NCBI GenBank assembly: GCA_963678675.1 | Contig: OY783198.1 | Span: 6,887,001 to 6,951,000 of the forward strand | DNA from: Xiphydria camelus | Lineage: Eukaryota > Arthropoda > Insecta > Hymenoptera > Xiphydriidae | Reading direction: 5' to 3' | DNA length: 64,000 nucleotides | In this document: piece by piece, positions 32,240-44,150 of the stretch | Layout: each line of letters begins with the position of its first letter | Numbering within the stretch: the first letter of the stretch is position 1 | Program-made: the position numbers and the translations under genes | The notes under the pieces: model-generated | The model's input: the letters and a program-made list of their open reading frames with translations, nothing else | What the model was told of the DNA's origin: nothing | The model's database searches: none

Positions 32240-32494
32240 TCGACGCTCGCAAATAAGAACATCGTATCTCAATTTTTGGCCAAAATGAGTTAACATCACT
32301 TTTCAATATAAGAAATTCTCCTCTTTCAATTAAAACCATGATTTCTAAATTATTTTTGCAAATATGTGGATTTAAAAAAAAAGTTGTTTAATCGTATTTA
32401 ATTAACATGGAAACTTGGTAAAACCTATACGACTTTAAACCTATTTTCTGAGAAACTGTCATTGAGATACGATGTTCTTATTTGCGAGCGTCGA
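32240..32494. mobile_element. Element with perfect 36-bp inverted ends
   Basis: Bases 32238-32273 and 32461-32496 are exact reverse complements over 36 bp, including TATCGACGCTCGCAAATAAG. TA/TA flanks are included in that match, so the element proper may begin TCGACGC. The unique middle of about 190 bp has no coding potential. Perfect ends suggest a comparatively young insertion. Confidence 0.85.
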
Positions 32495-32496
32495 TA

Positions 32497-33736
32497 TGTC
32501 CGTGATTTTATGGATAACTATGTAATCAAACAGCTCATAAAAGAGCTTAAATCATTTTTATATATTTCCTAATCAACGAGAAAACTTCAGAAATCGATCC
32601 AGATGCGTATAACCGTGAAACGAGATCGAACAATGTATGCGCAAAGGAAGCGCGAAGTACTTTCGACGCGCCGGAGCCTTTCTATAGCAGATATAACTTC
32701 CGACAAAGTATACAACGACCCCTCATCTCCAGCATCCCCGTCTTTGGACTTCCATCCATCCGCTAGTAGCAGGTTACCGAGAACCAACCCCTCCCTCCTT
32801 GTTGTGTTTGCTTTTCATAATTGTGCGCCTAATTAGCTGTCAGATAATTAAAACAACATAATTAATTATACCGTGAGATACAGGCACCCCGAGGCGCGTA
32901 CAGGTGGCGAAGGGGGTGGGAGGTTGTTTACCGGTAGGTAACTCACCATCCCTCTTATCTAGGCCTCAAATTGCTAGTCACCCACCGCTCGTACTTCAGC
33001 GGCACATTACGTCGGTGTATGTATGTGGTACGCATTCCGTCTCGGAACTTCCGTCGCGCCGTTTAATTCGACGAAAGTTTATACGCTCGTACGTGGGTTT
33101 GTTTTGCGACCGCTGTTTCTTTCCCGCGAGACGTCGAAAATACATTTTTGGAAGTTTCGGTCCCCTGCAAAAAACAAGAGAGGGATATTACGCGCCACCT
33201 ACAGTAGCCACCCCTTCCGGCCTAATTTCTAATTATTCCGGCGGAGTGCCTCTAATTAGCGTAGGTACGTAAACGTCCACAGCATAACCGTTTCCCTTGT
33301 ATCAGGAGAGAGAGAGAGGGGGGGGGGGAGGAGTGAGCGAGTGAAGAACAGAGAATGGAGGAAGGGGTTCAGTTAGGGCGAGGGAGGAGGAAAGGGGTGG
33401 AGAGGAAACCCGAGACTAGATAACTTGTACACATATAACATCGCGTACGTACGTTGCGAATTGTATCCAGTACAATGCTGCAAATATTTAACCCCGTTCT
33501 TCATGAATAGTACCCAATCACTTAAGCTGTGGGGCTGCGTATGACGAGGAACAAGGTTCAATCGTCTATTTGAGTCATCTGTTCTTTGAACCGCGATGAA
33601 CGAGTGACTAATTAAATGCTTCCGGAATGAAAGAATGTAAATGATTACCTTTTTTACCACCAGATTTCCTCTTCTGTCTATTTATTATTACCTTCTCTTT
33701 ATTCTCGTTCATTTTTCTCGTTATATTATAACTGTA
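32497..33736. other. Unique sequence, no gene seen
   Basis: AT-rich then mixed; GAGAGAGAG/G-run at 33305-33330. Frames at 32904-33272 and 32603-32836 have no recognisable domain. Confidence 0.4.
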
Positions 33737-33952
33737 GGGTAGACCGAGGCGAATCAGACCACAGGGTGAATCGCATTATAAATCTATATTTCTTAAATCG
33801 TGGTGAAAGTGAGCATTTCAATTGTTCGTATCACTTCACCGAAAGGGAATGAAGTAATACGAATGATCGGAATGCTCATTTTCAACACGATCTAAGAAAT
33901 GTGGATCTATATGATCTGATTCACCCTTTGATTCGATTCGCCTCGGTTACCC
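33737..33952. mobile_element. Foldback MITE with GGGTA-ACCGAGGCGAATC ends
   Basis: GGGTAGACCGAGGCGAATCA at the left pairs with TTCGATTCGCCTCGGTTACCC at the right (one extra base on the left); inner blocks AGGGTGAATC and GAGCATTTCAATTGTTCGTA also pair. TA at 33735-33736 and 33953-33954. Confidence 0.85.
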
Positions 33953-33954
33953 TA

Positions 33955-34298
33955 CGTTCTAATTATAATATTAATTACCTATATTCTTAATTATATTATC
34001 GGAAAATATATATTTAATCGCATAGAAATAAACTAATTGATATAGAATATTTCGTATACATCTAATTATTTCACCAAAAAATCTATCCGATAATTTTTTC
34101 ATTACGAATCGAGTCTCCACGATTAAGCGTATTTCGATTTCGCGTGTCACGCTTTACGCAATATCTACTAATCGTTGAACCGAGTAGGTAACTGGTGTTG
34201 CGGTAGGACTTGAAAAAATCCAAGAAGGTTTTCGCTCGAGGTCGATACTCGTTGTCAGTGCGACGTAAACATTGCAATGGTGAATATAACATAAATAT
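33955..34298. other. Unique AT-rich spacer, nothing seen
   Basis: No gene or element recognised. Confidence 0.4.
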
Positions 34299-34431
34299 AT
34301 AGGAGCTAGCCCGAATATGGGCCCTGCTTTTAATAATGGGTCCCCCGTCCATACATTTACACATCAAGTGGTAGATGGCGTTATTTATTATGAAGATGGA
34401 TGGGGGGCCCATATTCGGGCCAGTTCCTTAT
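34299..34431. mobile_element. Short hairpin element with GCCCGAATATGGGCCC arms
   Basis: AGGAGCTAGCCCGAATATGG and following GCCC answer GGGCCCATATTCGGGCCAGTTCCT. TA occurs at the outer edges. About 130 bp, non-coding. Confidence 0.65.
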
Positions 34432-34706
34432 AGTTAGTCTCGTGCCGCGCTACTGGACTAACAATACGTGCAATAAAGGACTGTTCTGCTGTGCGGAAAG
34501 GGATATTTACTCGGAGTGGAAGATCTGCTTGATGACGAAATGGACCACTCTGATTTTGTTGCTCGGAAGTCATGTAAGACGCGCTTTCATGTAACATTTA
34601 TGATGCGCATCAATTCCGTGTCAACGGATTACTATTTTTCTCTATTCGATGAGAATGAAAGAAATTCACATCGTTCTCTTAGCTAGCAACAGCAATAAGC
34701 TGTATA

Positions 34707-34897
34707 CGGGGTGTTTCCCTCGAGGTCGTACATAGGACAATATGCAGTAAAGAGATAGGCTATACGTTATTGGCTGCATACCAGAGGGTGTCGTATGATT
34801 GGTTCTGTTGATCGACCCGATGGTATGCAGCCAATAACGTATAGCCTATCCCTTTACTGCATATCGTCCTATGTACGATCTCAAGGGAAGCACCCTG
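34707..34897. mobile_element. Foldback MITE with CGGGGTGTTTCCC ends, 191 bp
   Basis: CGGGGTGTTTCCCTCGAGGT and CAGGGTGCTTCCCTTGAGAT (inward) are the ends; GGCTATACGTTATTGGCTGC and its complement pair inside. TA at 34705-34706 and 34898-34899. End sequence is reminiscent of, but not the same as, the element at 22287. Confidence 0.85.
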
Positions 34898-34899
34898 TA

Positions 34900-35183
34900 C
34901 AGCTGCGCTCCGAGATCAATAAATTGTCGATACTGCGATCATTGGAACAACTCTTTGCTATCCAAGGAAAAGTCGTAAGTCACATTGATGATAGCAAGGA
35001 ATTACGGTAATTCCTCGCATAGGTTTTTTTCCGGTACCAGTCGAAATGAATGAGGGCACGACGATGGCCGCAGTACCGTCAGCTGGTATCGTAATCCAGA
35101 TGTTTTCAGGATAACTGCGAATACCGGCAAACTCACTTACTGCGAATAAATACACTATAACGATTGGAGAACTTTGTAAAGCC
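34900..35183. other. Unique spacer, nothing seen
   Basis: No gene or element recognised. Confidence 0.35.
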
Positions 35184-35185
35184 TA

Positions 35186-35410
35186 CACTGAGAAAACAAA
35201 CTTGGTCAATCAAACGAAAATCCTGGAGATGATGACAAAACCGTTTACTGAAACGTGGATTCTCCATTTGTTTGGTTAAATCGACCAATATTTTTGGTTA
35301 GAATAACTTGATATTTGGTACAACTGACCAGCATTTTAGTTCGAATAACTGAACGCATTTAACTATTATAGATGCGTTTTGTCATTTTATCCTAATTAAT
35401 TTTCTCAGTG
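35186..35410. mobile_element. Family A MITE, intact with TA duplication
   Basis: CACTGAGAAAACAAACTTGG at the left, TTAATTTTCTCAGTG at the right, TA at 35184-35185 and 35411-35412. Best-preserved simple copy of the family in the window (225 bp). Confidence 0.9.
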
Positions 35411-35412
35411 TA

Positions 35413-36429
35413 GAATAGCCAGACAATTTTACCTTCGAATTTCAAACACACCATGCGTCAGGCGTACTTTAGCGAACAATCGGTAGAACGAACAGCCGAA
35501 AGAAAGAGGCTACATCAGTTCTCACGGTAACCCGAGTCGCAGTACGCGACGCATGCCCATCGTGTAGACCGAGGCGAAAGAAGAACTTATATCGCTTTTC
35601 TCAGTGAAAAAAGTTTCACTCAGCTATGGCTGTTAGCCGAAGCCTGGTACACGGGCGGGAAAGAACGGCGCGCGGGCACTTTCATTTCCTCGAATTCTCT
35701 GTCACACACGAGAGTGGCGTTAAGGGGTAGAGGGGGCTGGTGGGGGTGGCACACGGAGAAGGCAATTATTATTTTGAGTGGTTGGCGACGGGGCTCGGTG
35801 ATATTTTATTTAAGACACAATCGCCTAATAGCTCGCTTCAAGGGGTAGATAACTCCATGTGGGGGTGGCGGAGGAGAAAAGGGGGGGCGGGAGAAGTAAG
35901 AGGTGAGCTACGGCGGACTGCGGGGACGGGGTAGCAGTTACATTAGTAAATTACCCACGCGAGTGGGCCCTCTCACTCGCTTCCTTACACCCTGCCCTCG
36001 TATAAAGAGTGATACATATCATTGCGTTTCTTCTTCCTCTTCCGTTCCGCTGCTGCGCGATCGTTTTTGCTTATACAGAAATTGAGGCGATGTTTTCCCA
36101 CGAAACCGAACCATTCTCATTCGTTTCGTCTTTTCCGGATTTAGGTTATAGCTTCGTGGCTCTGTTTCGATATTCATGTCATTGATATCGTGAGTATACG
36201 AGTATTAAAGATGGTGATGTATCCTTTTTGTTTTTTTCACAAATGTTACGCATCGTGGATCCTAGAAGGAACATTCAAAGGGTTCTTCGACAGTCTCGAG
36301 GAATGCTTTTTTTAATTCGATTTTAATTATAATTCATATACATTTCAATATGCAATTCAGCTACGTTCCAATGTGAATCGTAAGTTGCACATCGTAATGC
36401 ATAATACATGTTAATTTAAGAGATTTAAT
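35413..36429. other. Unique sequence, no gene seen
   Basis: G-rich stretch 35720-35935. No exon recognised. Confidence 0.4.
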
Positions 36430-36563
36430 GACTTGAATTAAATAATTCGGTTATAATGATTAACAACTGTTTGACGAAAATAAGTTGTAGTCGATTCTAG
36501 CAAATTATTAGTTGAAATAATCAAATTTGCGTTCCGCTGCCCGTGACTTTTCTTTTCTCAGTG
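36430..36563. mobile_element. Family E MITE fragment
   Basis: TTGAATTAAATAATTCGGTT, CTGTTTGACGAAAATAAG, CGTTCCGCTGCCCGTGAC and a CTTTTCTCAGTG end. Related to 16048-16187, partly in the opposite arm. Confidence 0.55.
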
Positions 36564-37463
36564 TACCATCTTCGGTGCACAATATTCTTTTTATACTCGT
36601 TATAAAAGCTTTTACTAAATTTCATCAAATTTTATCCACAAATATTTAACATTGCAGTAATGATATATAAGGGCGGCGTGATTTGTCTTTATAACAATGG
36701 ATCGTGATCTCGAAAACGAAACTTTACACACGTACATTACCACAAATCGCGAGTGAAGCGAACGACGAGCGCTCCATTCCCCGATTTCATTATATTGGGC
36801 GCGCAATATTTAATTGTCCAACCCCGGCGATTTACGTGTGGGTAATTGCTTCTGCTCTCGTTTTTCCACGGGGAGCGGATGATATTATCGGGGTTAAATC
36901 TCGAATTAATTCGACGTCGCTGCTGTACACTTGTGGCGAGCGGCAGGGCGGAGGGGGTTCACTCGGGACCGCTTGCCGGGATGTTTTGGCGAGAGGGGGG
37001 GGGGGGGGGCGGCAATATATTACAAATTGTCCAAATCCCCGAAAATTGAACAAACAGGCTGCTAGCCCGCGGGGCGCGCGGAACTTCCGGACTGTTTCTA
37101 ATTAGACGTCCAACCCCGTAAATAAGGCGGGCTTTACTTCGAGCGAATTCCCCTCTCGGTATAACCGTGTACCGTACATAGGTAGGAAGGGTGACTTCGA
37201 AAGCGTTCAACCTTTCCGAAATTCTGAATAACGTCGAGACGTTTATCGCGTGACTCTCGCCCGCGTTTTAGTTCACCGTGGGTAAAATGTGGTCGCTGGT
37301 AGATTTTCTCGGTTCACTGGTTTGTTTTTTAGTGCTCCGAAACGTTTCTAGGAACGGTCCTGCGACGAAGCAGGGTGAGTGAAAATGGGGTTTAGAGGAG
37401 AGAGCTTTGCGTCGTCGATGATAGGGATAATTTGCCTTACAAGAAGAAAGTGATATGCAGGTA
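36564..37463. other. Unique sequence with poly-G run, no gene seen
   Basis: G run at about 36993-37009 (GGGGGGGGGGGGG interrupted little). Frames at 36704-37105 span it and are not credible. Confidence 0.4.
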
Positions 37464-37895
37464 CAGAGGAAAATAATTATAATAAATTAAAATGACAAAA
37501 CGCATCTAGTTAAACGCGTTTAGTTAGAGAAAAAACAATTTATTAAACGTAGCATTAATAAAGTTTGTGGTAAATTTCGGGACAAGGGCAATTTATTGTG
37601 ACGATAGCTACAATTATTTTAGTGAAAATTACAGCAACGCTAGCAGCTTCTACAAATTTTATTATAATTTTTAGTAAAATTGTAGTTATATTGACAATAA
37701 ATTGGCCTTGTCCCGAAATTTACTACAGACTTTGTAAATGCTACAATTAATTTTTTCCGTGTATTGTAACAAAGATACTAGTCAGTTGACCCAAATATTT
37801 AGTTATTCCAACAAAAACGTAGTCAATCTAACCAAACAGTTTGGTCATCGTCTCCCAAATTTTGGTTAAAAATTGGCCAAATTGTTTTCCCAGTG
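37464..37895. mobile_element. Family A MITE split by family H MITE
   Basis: CAGAGGAAAATAATTATAAT start after TA (37462-37463), AAATGACAAAACGCATCTAG block, then resumes AACAAAGATACTAGTCAGTT to GTTTTCCCAGTG. Joining across the insert restores GTTTAGTTATTGTAAC, the family sequence. Confidence 0.8.
37527..37761. mobile_element. Family H palindromic MITE nested in family A
   Basis: GAGAAAAAACAATTTATTAA at the left and TAATTTTTTCCGTG at the right; AAATTTCGGGACAAGGGCAA and TTGGCCTTGTCCCGAAATTT pair inside. TA at 37525-37526 and 37762-37763. Confidence 0.85.
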
Positions 37896-39030
37896 ATGAG
37901 AACTTTACAAGAAACTTTATCACGATGAAAAATGATTGACAAAGAATTATATCCAAATTATTAAGGAAACTCTTTCCCTGTGTATTTTACAAGTTCGTTT
38001 CGTTAAATTTTTTTTATTATTCCGAACTGACTGGGAGGTGTAAGCGGGACGATCCGCGAATTTGTAACAACGCGCGATGAGAGCATGGGCGTGCTGCAGC
38101 GCGATAGAGGTACGGACTATTTCCTTTCCGGGGGTAAGAGGGGGATGCTCGCTTGAGTAACGACCCTCCGGAAGAAAATTAAACGAAATTCAGCTGGCGG
38201 GCCGCGTCTTGTATCTACGTCTTTCCACCAAAACTACCCTCCCGTTTAAAGTCGTTCGGCCAGGTTACCGGCAATCCTACCGCCGATGTTGCATTTGCAT
38301 CGCTGCAAATTTCCGGGGCTGCCGCCGTTGCCGGTACGGGAGGCTTAGCGGAGCGCCCTTTTATCGCGCGACGCGCTCGAGGATCTGTTTACGGGGATGA
38401 CGCGCGTCAGGGATTTTCGGGAAATTTACTATTTGCATGTATACCTCTTCCCCGACCTCACCCCCTCTCCCGATTAGGACAATTTGCATTTGTTCGGTGA
38501 AACTCGCCATTGGGGTAGTAGCACGCCGCGTCGGGTGCTCTCGAGTTCTTTTCTTCGGCTCGCTTTCTTCTGCGCTAGCTTTGTTGGGAGTGAGTATTAC
38601 AATACGTAGGCCACACTCGACACCGGTACTCGACTCGAGGTTTTATTTGTCGTTTTTCTTCGCTTGTAAGACAAGTGCCATAAACTGCAGTGGCTACGTG
38701 CTTCTATATACGATTTCAACTTATTTCTGAATTTCCTTATCGCTGTGTACCGGATTAAACGTCGCACAGACGTCGAAGCGTTGCTCCGAATTTCGAAGTA
38801 ACTCCAGCTTCGTGTAAACAAATCGGCACGGAAAGACTGACACCCCGGTCAATTTTACTCTATTGACGATAAAAGTGGTACATTATAAGGGTTTTCGGAT
38901 TTTATTTCTGTGTTGAAGACCAATTTTTCCTTAAAAACCAGTGAATTTTAGTGTTAATCATCACGATTTAAAGTTTTCAAAGGGAAAATTATTGTATATT
39001 GAACTGTAAAAATATCCGAAAATCCTCATA
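37896..39030. other. Unique sequence, no gene seen
   Basis: Weak inverted pair TAAGGGTTTTCGGAT/ATCCGAAAATCCTCA (about 38886-39027) may be a decayed element. No exon recognised. Confidence 0.4.
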
Positions 39031-39346
39031 TCGACCGATACCAGAAAGAAGCACGTATTATTTCACTGTCATTGAGAAAAGTTGTAACTCGTTGCCATCC
39101 GAGGAAACATCATAGGGTAAGTTATCTAACAGATGGACACCTCTGATAAATAAACATTTCAATGCTTTTCAAATACCAAGTTCTGTACTGGATTATATCG
39201 TCTATTTAGAAATTCATCTATTAGGTAGGTTACTCTAAGTGCTTGTTGTCATAGATGTGCCTTACGACTTTTCCTTGCATAGCAACGAGTTACAATGTTC
39301 TACGACAATAGTGAAAGGATGCGTGCTTTTTTCTGCTACCGGTCGA
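39031..39346. mobile_element. Foldback MITE with TCGACCG ends
   Basis: TCGACCGATACCAGAAAGAA and TCGACCGGTAGCAGAAAAAA (inward) are the ends; TTGTAACTCGTTGC at 39082-39095 pairs exactly with 39282-39295. TA at 39029-39030; right flank TG. The TCGAC start recalls 32240-32494. Confidence 0.75.
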
Positions 39347-39984
39347 TGTGTACTTCTCTCTCTCTTTTATTGTAAATACAGTAAAATCTACTGATATCAC
39401 TCCGGGTTATGAGACAGGTGAACCTATGTCAGACCCTTAATGCTCACTTCCCTCGCACCACATCGAGAACCAGTTGGTCGTCGAATCGGCAGAGGATCAA
39501 GCTCTATACCCTTTCCCATCGTGGATGGGATAACGAGAGCGGGGCAAGCGGGAGGGGGTGCGCTCCCAATTAAAGTTCCACCCCATCAATTTGGTTATTT
39601 AAGATAAGTTGAGCCCCGGAAACACGGGAGGCTTAAAGCGCTTGTAAGTTTCAAGGGGTCTTAGTAGAGTTCTTGCCGTAAGGTTGGAATCGTATCTATA
39701 TCCCCCGCCCCGAAAACTTTCACTTCGATCGACGTAAGGTCGCGCGAGATACCGCGCGGAAGATCCACCTGTGATCCTTTCGTATCGAAAAGTACGTCGT
39801 CTCAAAAAATTGCTCGCCTGTAATCGAATATAAATACACGGAGACGCGTTGTAATGTGCGCCTTTGAAAATTCCTTCGCACCCGACGCTTCGTTCGAAGG
39901 AAGACGGATGGCGCGGATAACGAGAACTTTACTCCTATCGCGCGGATATACAAAAGTTTCACGTCGACATGTACACTTCCAGGC
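39347..39984. other. Unique sequence, no gene seen
   Basis: No exon or element recognised. Confidence 0.35.
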
Positions 39985-40053
39985 AGAAAAGTTCGACATA
40001 ATTTGTATGTGGTCCAAATATGGATTTGTGGCCATAGGTATATGAATTATATA
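39985..40053. mobile_element. TATAT-family MITE remnant
   Basis: AAAAGTTCGACATAATTTGT, GTGGTCCAAATATGGATTTG and GGCCATAGGTATATGAATTATATA match the left arm of the family; cut off by the mariner insertion at 40054. Confidence 0.5.
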
Positions 40054-40672
40054 TTAGGTGTACAAATAAGTTGTAGGACACTTTTGCAAAAATTCAAAAT
40101 TAATTTTTGGAAACAGTAAAATACGTGTGTTCATCCAGATAATCCCCTTCACTTTCAACGACCTTCCACCATCTTTTAGGCAATTCACGGATGCCTTTCG
40201 CAAAGAAAGTTTCATCTTGCGAGATGAGGAAGTTATCGACCCATTGTTGGACATCTTCAAATGTTTTGAATCGCACATCAGACAATTCGTTTTGCATTTT
40301 CCGAGACAAGTGAAAATCAGTTGAAGCTAAGTCTGATGAATACGTCGGGTGTGGTACAACTTCCCATCCAAGAGCCATTAACGTATCCTTGACCGGTCTA
40401 TCCACATGACGCTTGGCGTTGTCATGAAGCAGTTTTACAGGACGTTTTCCTTTGCCAGTAAATGGACGCTTTTGGTCAATTTCTTGGTTCAATCGTATTA
40501 ATCGTTGACGATAGCGATCAGCAATAACTGTCTGATCAGGTTTCAGAAGTTTATAATGGGGAGTATGTCTTTCATATCCCGCCATATACACAGCATGACT
40601 TTGTTAGAGAGTGGATATTGTGCTTTGGTGTCGATGTCGACGGCTCGCCGGGGTCAACCCAATGCGAATGAA
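40054..40672 (-). pseudogene. 5'-truncated mariner with transposase C-terminal half
   Basis: One mariner-type end, TTAGGTGTACAAATAAGTTG, follows TA (40052-40053). The minus strand encodes KLLHDNAKRHVDRPVKDTL (second catalytic Asp), WEVVPHPTYSSDLASTDFHL (third Asp, DD34D spacing by eye), then VQQWVDNFLISQDETFFAKG and an ending LDEHTYFTVSKN. Upstream, KVMLCIW coding with the first Asp is in another frame. The N-terminus and the other terminal repeat are missing. Dead copy, but with a 163-residue open stretch. Confidence 0.9.
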
Positions 40673-40720
40673 ACGACAAAAATTTAGTTATTCCAACTAT
40701 ATACAGTCCAACTAAATACA

Positions 40721-41147
40721 CACTGAGAGAAATTTATAGGTCGCACAGCAATAAGAATAGCTACGATAGCTATACTTTAAGACCAAGTGTGGTTAATTAA
40801 ACAATATAGGTAATATAGCAATACTAAATAATAACAAGAGAAATATGTATTGCTGAAATAACTATATGTATAGCTGAAATAGAAATACGTATATATCATA
40901 TAATATTACTAAGGTAACTAGAACTTATTCTTATATTAATGAACTACTACGCTGAGAAAAAAAATTGTAACCATTTTTTTAGCGAGACTAGGATTAATGC
41001 TTGTTGTGAATAAAAGAGTGTTGAAATAAATACTATTTCTTTAAATTAAATGAATATATTGTTATTTCTATTAATTTAAACCAACTAAATCTTTCAACAA
41101 CATTTTTTTTCTCCGTGTAGCGCATTGCTGTACAATTTCTTTCAGTG
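40721..41147. mobile_element. Family F MITE hosting a family B MITE
   Basis: CACTGAGAGAAATTTATAGG left and AATTTCTTTCAGTG right; ATTGCTGTACAATTTCTTTC answers the left GCACAGCAATAAGAATA region. Flanks are CA on both sides. Split by 40950-41117. Confidence 0.7.
40950..41117. mobile_element. Family B MITE, nested
   Basis: CGCTGAGAAAAAAAATTGTA and TTTTTTTTCTCCGTG with TA at 40948-40949 and 41118-41119. Interior shares TGCTTGTTGTGAATAA and AACTAAATCTTTCAAC words with 6188-6705. Confidence 0.8.
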
Positions 41148-41149
41148 CA

Positions 41150-43347
41150 CAATGGTTAGTTTTTGACGAAATTTAATCATTAACCCAAACAATTTAGTTG
41201 GAAGAACTACACTTTTTTCTCAATGTACAGCGGATAAGTACATTAAGCCGGGTCTTCACTGCGCGAAACTGTTTCGCGAAACTGTTTCGCGAAAAAGAGA
41301 GAATGAGTGAGAAGAGGGAGGGCGAGAAAAAGAAGGGACATGACTCGCGCAACAGAGTTTCGCGTAGAATTTCGCTCTTCGCGAGTGCTTCGCGGTACCC
41401 ATGAGATTCTATTTACATTTTCATTCGCAACAAACTGACTTCTACTCACACTTGGGTACATCGTCATCCAATCTGGGCTCTCTGTATCTTATATTCAAAA
41501 TATAACGCATTTCCCATGTCTCGATGGGGGTTCATCGAGGGGTCGGGCATCGGAGACGAGGACGGTGGTGTAGCGTCGGCGACGGTGTTGGTGGTGGTGG
41601 TTCTTGGTTAGCAATTAGGGGGTGACACGGGGGCCCACTTACTGGATCCCAAAGGGGTGCTCAACCTCGCCTTCACTTTTGGCGTGCGACGCTTTCGCAC
41701 GGTTATTTCGCGTTGCTGCAATTGCGTTTTCATTTTGTCCCGACTAGACTTTCGACGAAATGTGAATGTGAGATTTTTTTGGGAAAGAAGGAATGGAGGA
41801 TTTTTTGGAAGAGAATTTCATCGAAAATGAGATTTTTCATTTACTAGAACGCGAGATTATGCTTGAGGGGTTCGAGTCTAATCTTTTTTTTTTATTTCCA
41901 GTCGCTTTTAATCGGCGAATTGGAGATTTTTTCTGGAAAACTGTTTTCATCTTCGATTTATTTCTTCATTTCAAGACATCGAGGGAGAACTTCGTCCCCG
42001 GAATGGGGACCCCTGCTAGCGCAAGACGTAATGGCCAAGTTTTGGACGCGGTCGCCTCTAAGTGCCCCCCCCCTGCATCCTCTCAACCCATCACCCTTCC
42101 CCGCACCCACAACCGCACATAACCACCCACTCGCCCACCCCTCTATCATGCACAAAACATTTATGTCCTGCGGATATGTACAATGACCTAGCTCGGCTCT
42201 ACACTCGAATTAACCCGCTTACAATTCCACGAATCCCGTCAATCATCTATAATATAAATTTGCGCGCGTACGAATTATTCAGCGAAAGCCGCGCGCCGGC
42301 GCTGATATGATATGGACAAATTCGCCCGAAAAATCGTTTCTATCGGATTTTTGTCACGCGGTTTCAAAGAGAATCGGGGATATCCTTTTTTGGTATGTTC
42401 TCGCGGATATTTCGTCGTCATATATTTTCAGTTTGTTTTATCAATTCATTTCGAAAATGAGCTGACTCGCATCGACCCATATAAATCCCGTCAATTAACG
42501 ACTCGCATCTGCTCGAATTACTCATCGAAAGCCGTGCCGCTTATAGTTAGTTTCAATCGATTTACCCTTAAAAATTCGCTGGCGATGGATTTCCGTTTTG
42601 AACATTTCAAAGAGAATTTGAAACGAATTTCTATTTTTTATATATTAGCAGATCGCGTCGCGTCGATACGTGTATATTTCTGATTTTTCGACATTCATTT
42701 CGACGAACACACCGACCCGCGTTAAGATCGAATTAACGCGGGGATTCTATACGTGTGTGCAAACGATCGATCAACTCTTACATTATGTGTATACAAAGGC
42801 GTTACGGCTTCGTATACGCGGGTTACAGTTACCGAGCGAGTAGGAAGTTCTGTCCTTGAAAGGCGAGAGGGAAGGAAGGAAGGAAGCCAAAACGCGCTTC
42901 GTGGAGGGGGGGAAGTTATAGAAATAATTGATGACGATAAGTAATTATCGCAATAGCGGCGGGGGGAAGCCCCGCGTAACGGACGGCTTCATCGACTGGC
43001 ATGACCGGGCAGAATACACCAGCGCTCTTCGCGTCCATTCATTCCTTCCTTCCTCTTTCGGAGGCCCGGCGCGAACGGCTCAATTTTCTTCCGCCTCGCT
43101 CCTCCTTGGCGACCCGATACGATCGATCGATCCCACGATCGCCTCCGGTAATTAATTTAAACGGCGCAAATTGGACAGTGGGCCACCTATACCACCGCCT
43201 GTCCCGCGGGTGCGCGTGTACATAAGCCCGTATTCCTGAATCACGCGGGCAAACGCGTTTGGAACGCGGTTCGGCTTGGGGCAGAGTCGATTTGATCGCG
43301 GAATTTATCGGCCCAGGAGGGAAGGGTTGTACTGTTTGTCGTGTAAA
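41150..43347. other. Mostly unique CpG-rich sequence, no gene seen
   Basis: Contains a short tandem GCGAAACTGTTTC repeated at 41263-41293 beside inverted TTTCGCG words, a GGTGGTGGTG run (about 41588-41602), and a C-rich tract 42060-42140. No exon recognised. Confidence 0.4.
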
Positions 43348-43395
43348 TACACTAAGAAAAATAACCGGGTCGATTTAATCAAAATCTTGGAGACC

Positions 43396-43879
43396 ATCGC
43401 ACAGCTAACAATTTCATGTTCTATAAAAATCGTAGGAACGTTTCCAGAGCAAATTTTAGGCCACGTTTATAGAGCAGGGGTTTGTTCTAAGAATATTTTC
43501 AATAAGTTCTTACAAGACTTATAGGGCTACATTAGCAGTTATCTTATAAATGCTCTATAAATTATGCTCTAAGAACGTTCTTGCAACAAATTTTAGGCCA
43601 CGTTTATAGAGCAGGGGTTTGTTCTAAGAATATTTTCAATAAGTTCTTACAAGACTTATAGGGCTACATTAGCAGTTATCTTATAAATGCTCTATAAATT
43701 ATGCTCTAAGAACGTTCTTGCAACAAATTTAAAAAGCAATTCAATTTCTGAAGGCAAAATAGTCTCATGTGCCACGTTAATGTAACAATTCAGTGTTCTA
43801 GATACAACTATAAAGCATTAACAGAATATAAAATTCCTATTAGGTACTCTAATTTTATAGAACTACTTTGCTAGCTGGA
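43396..43879. mobile_element. Inverted-repeat element with internal tandem duplication
   Basis: Ends GCACAGCTAACAATTTCATG and, inward from the right, GCTCCAGCTAGCAAAGTAGT are similar, followed by GTTCTATAAAA in both. Contains an exact-looking 137-bp tandem duplication. Interior is rich in GTTCTAAGAA and CTCTATAAA words. Non-coding. Confidence 0.65.
43450..43723. repeat. Two-copy tandem repeat, 137-bp unit
   Basis: 43450-43586 and 43587-43723 read the same in every position I compared (starting CAAATTTTAGGCCACG, ending AACGTTCTTGCAA). The lack of differences points to a very recent duplication or an assembly artefact. Confidence 0.9.
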
Positions 43880-43944
43880 GCATAGCCAATCTGTTTGGTG
43901 AAATATCCATCTGTTTGGTTAAACTGACCATGTAGTTAGAATCC

Positions 43945-44150
43945 TAAACGAAAATGTGGTTTTGGTCATATACGGATTATATATGATTTGTATATTAACC
44001 ATACAAGGACTATATACAGATTTTCGAATCTTTGTATAATCCATATATAGTTCTTATATGGTTAATATAGAAATCATATTATATATACTCCATATATGAC
44101 CAAACCACATATGGAGTATATGGAAAATATATAGAATTTTTCCGCCTGGG
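43945..44150. mobile_element. TATAT-family MITE, left end truncated
   Basis: ATGTGGTTTTGGTCATATAC onward to GAATTTTTCCGCCTGGG, with the central GACTATATAC and CTTATATGGTTAATATAG blocks. The left CCCAGGCG end is missing. Confidence 0.8.
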
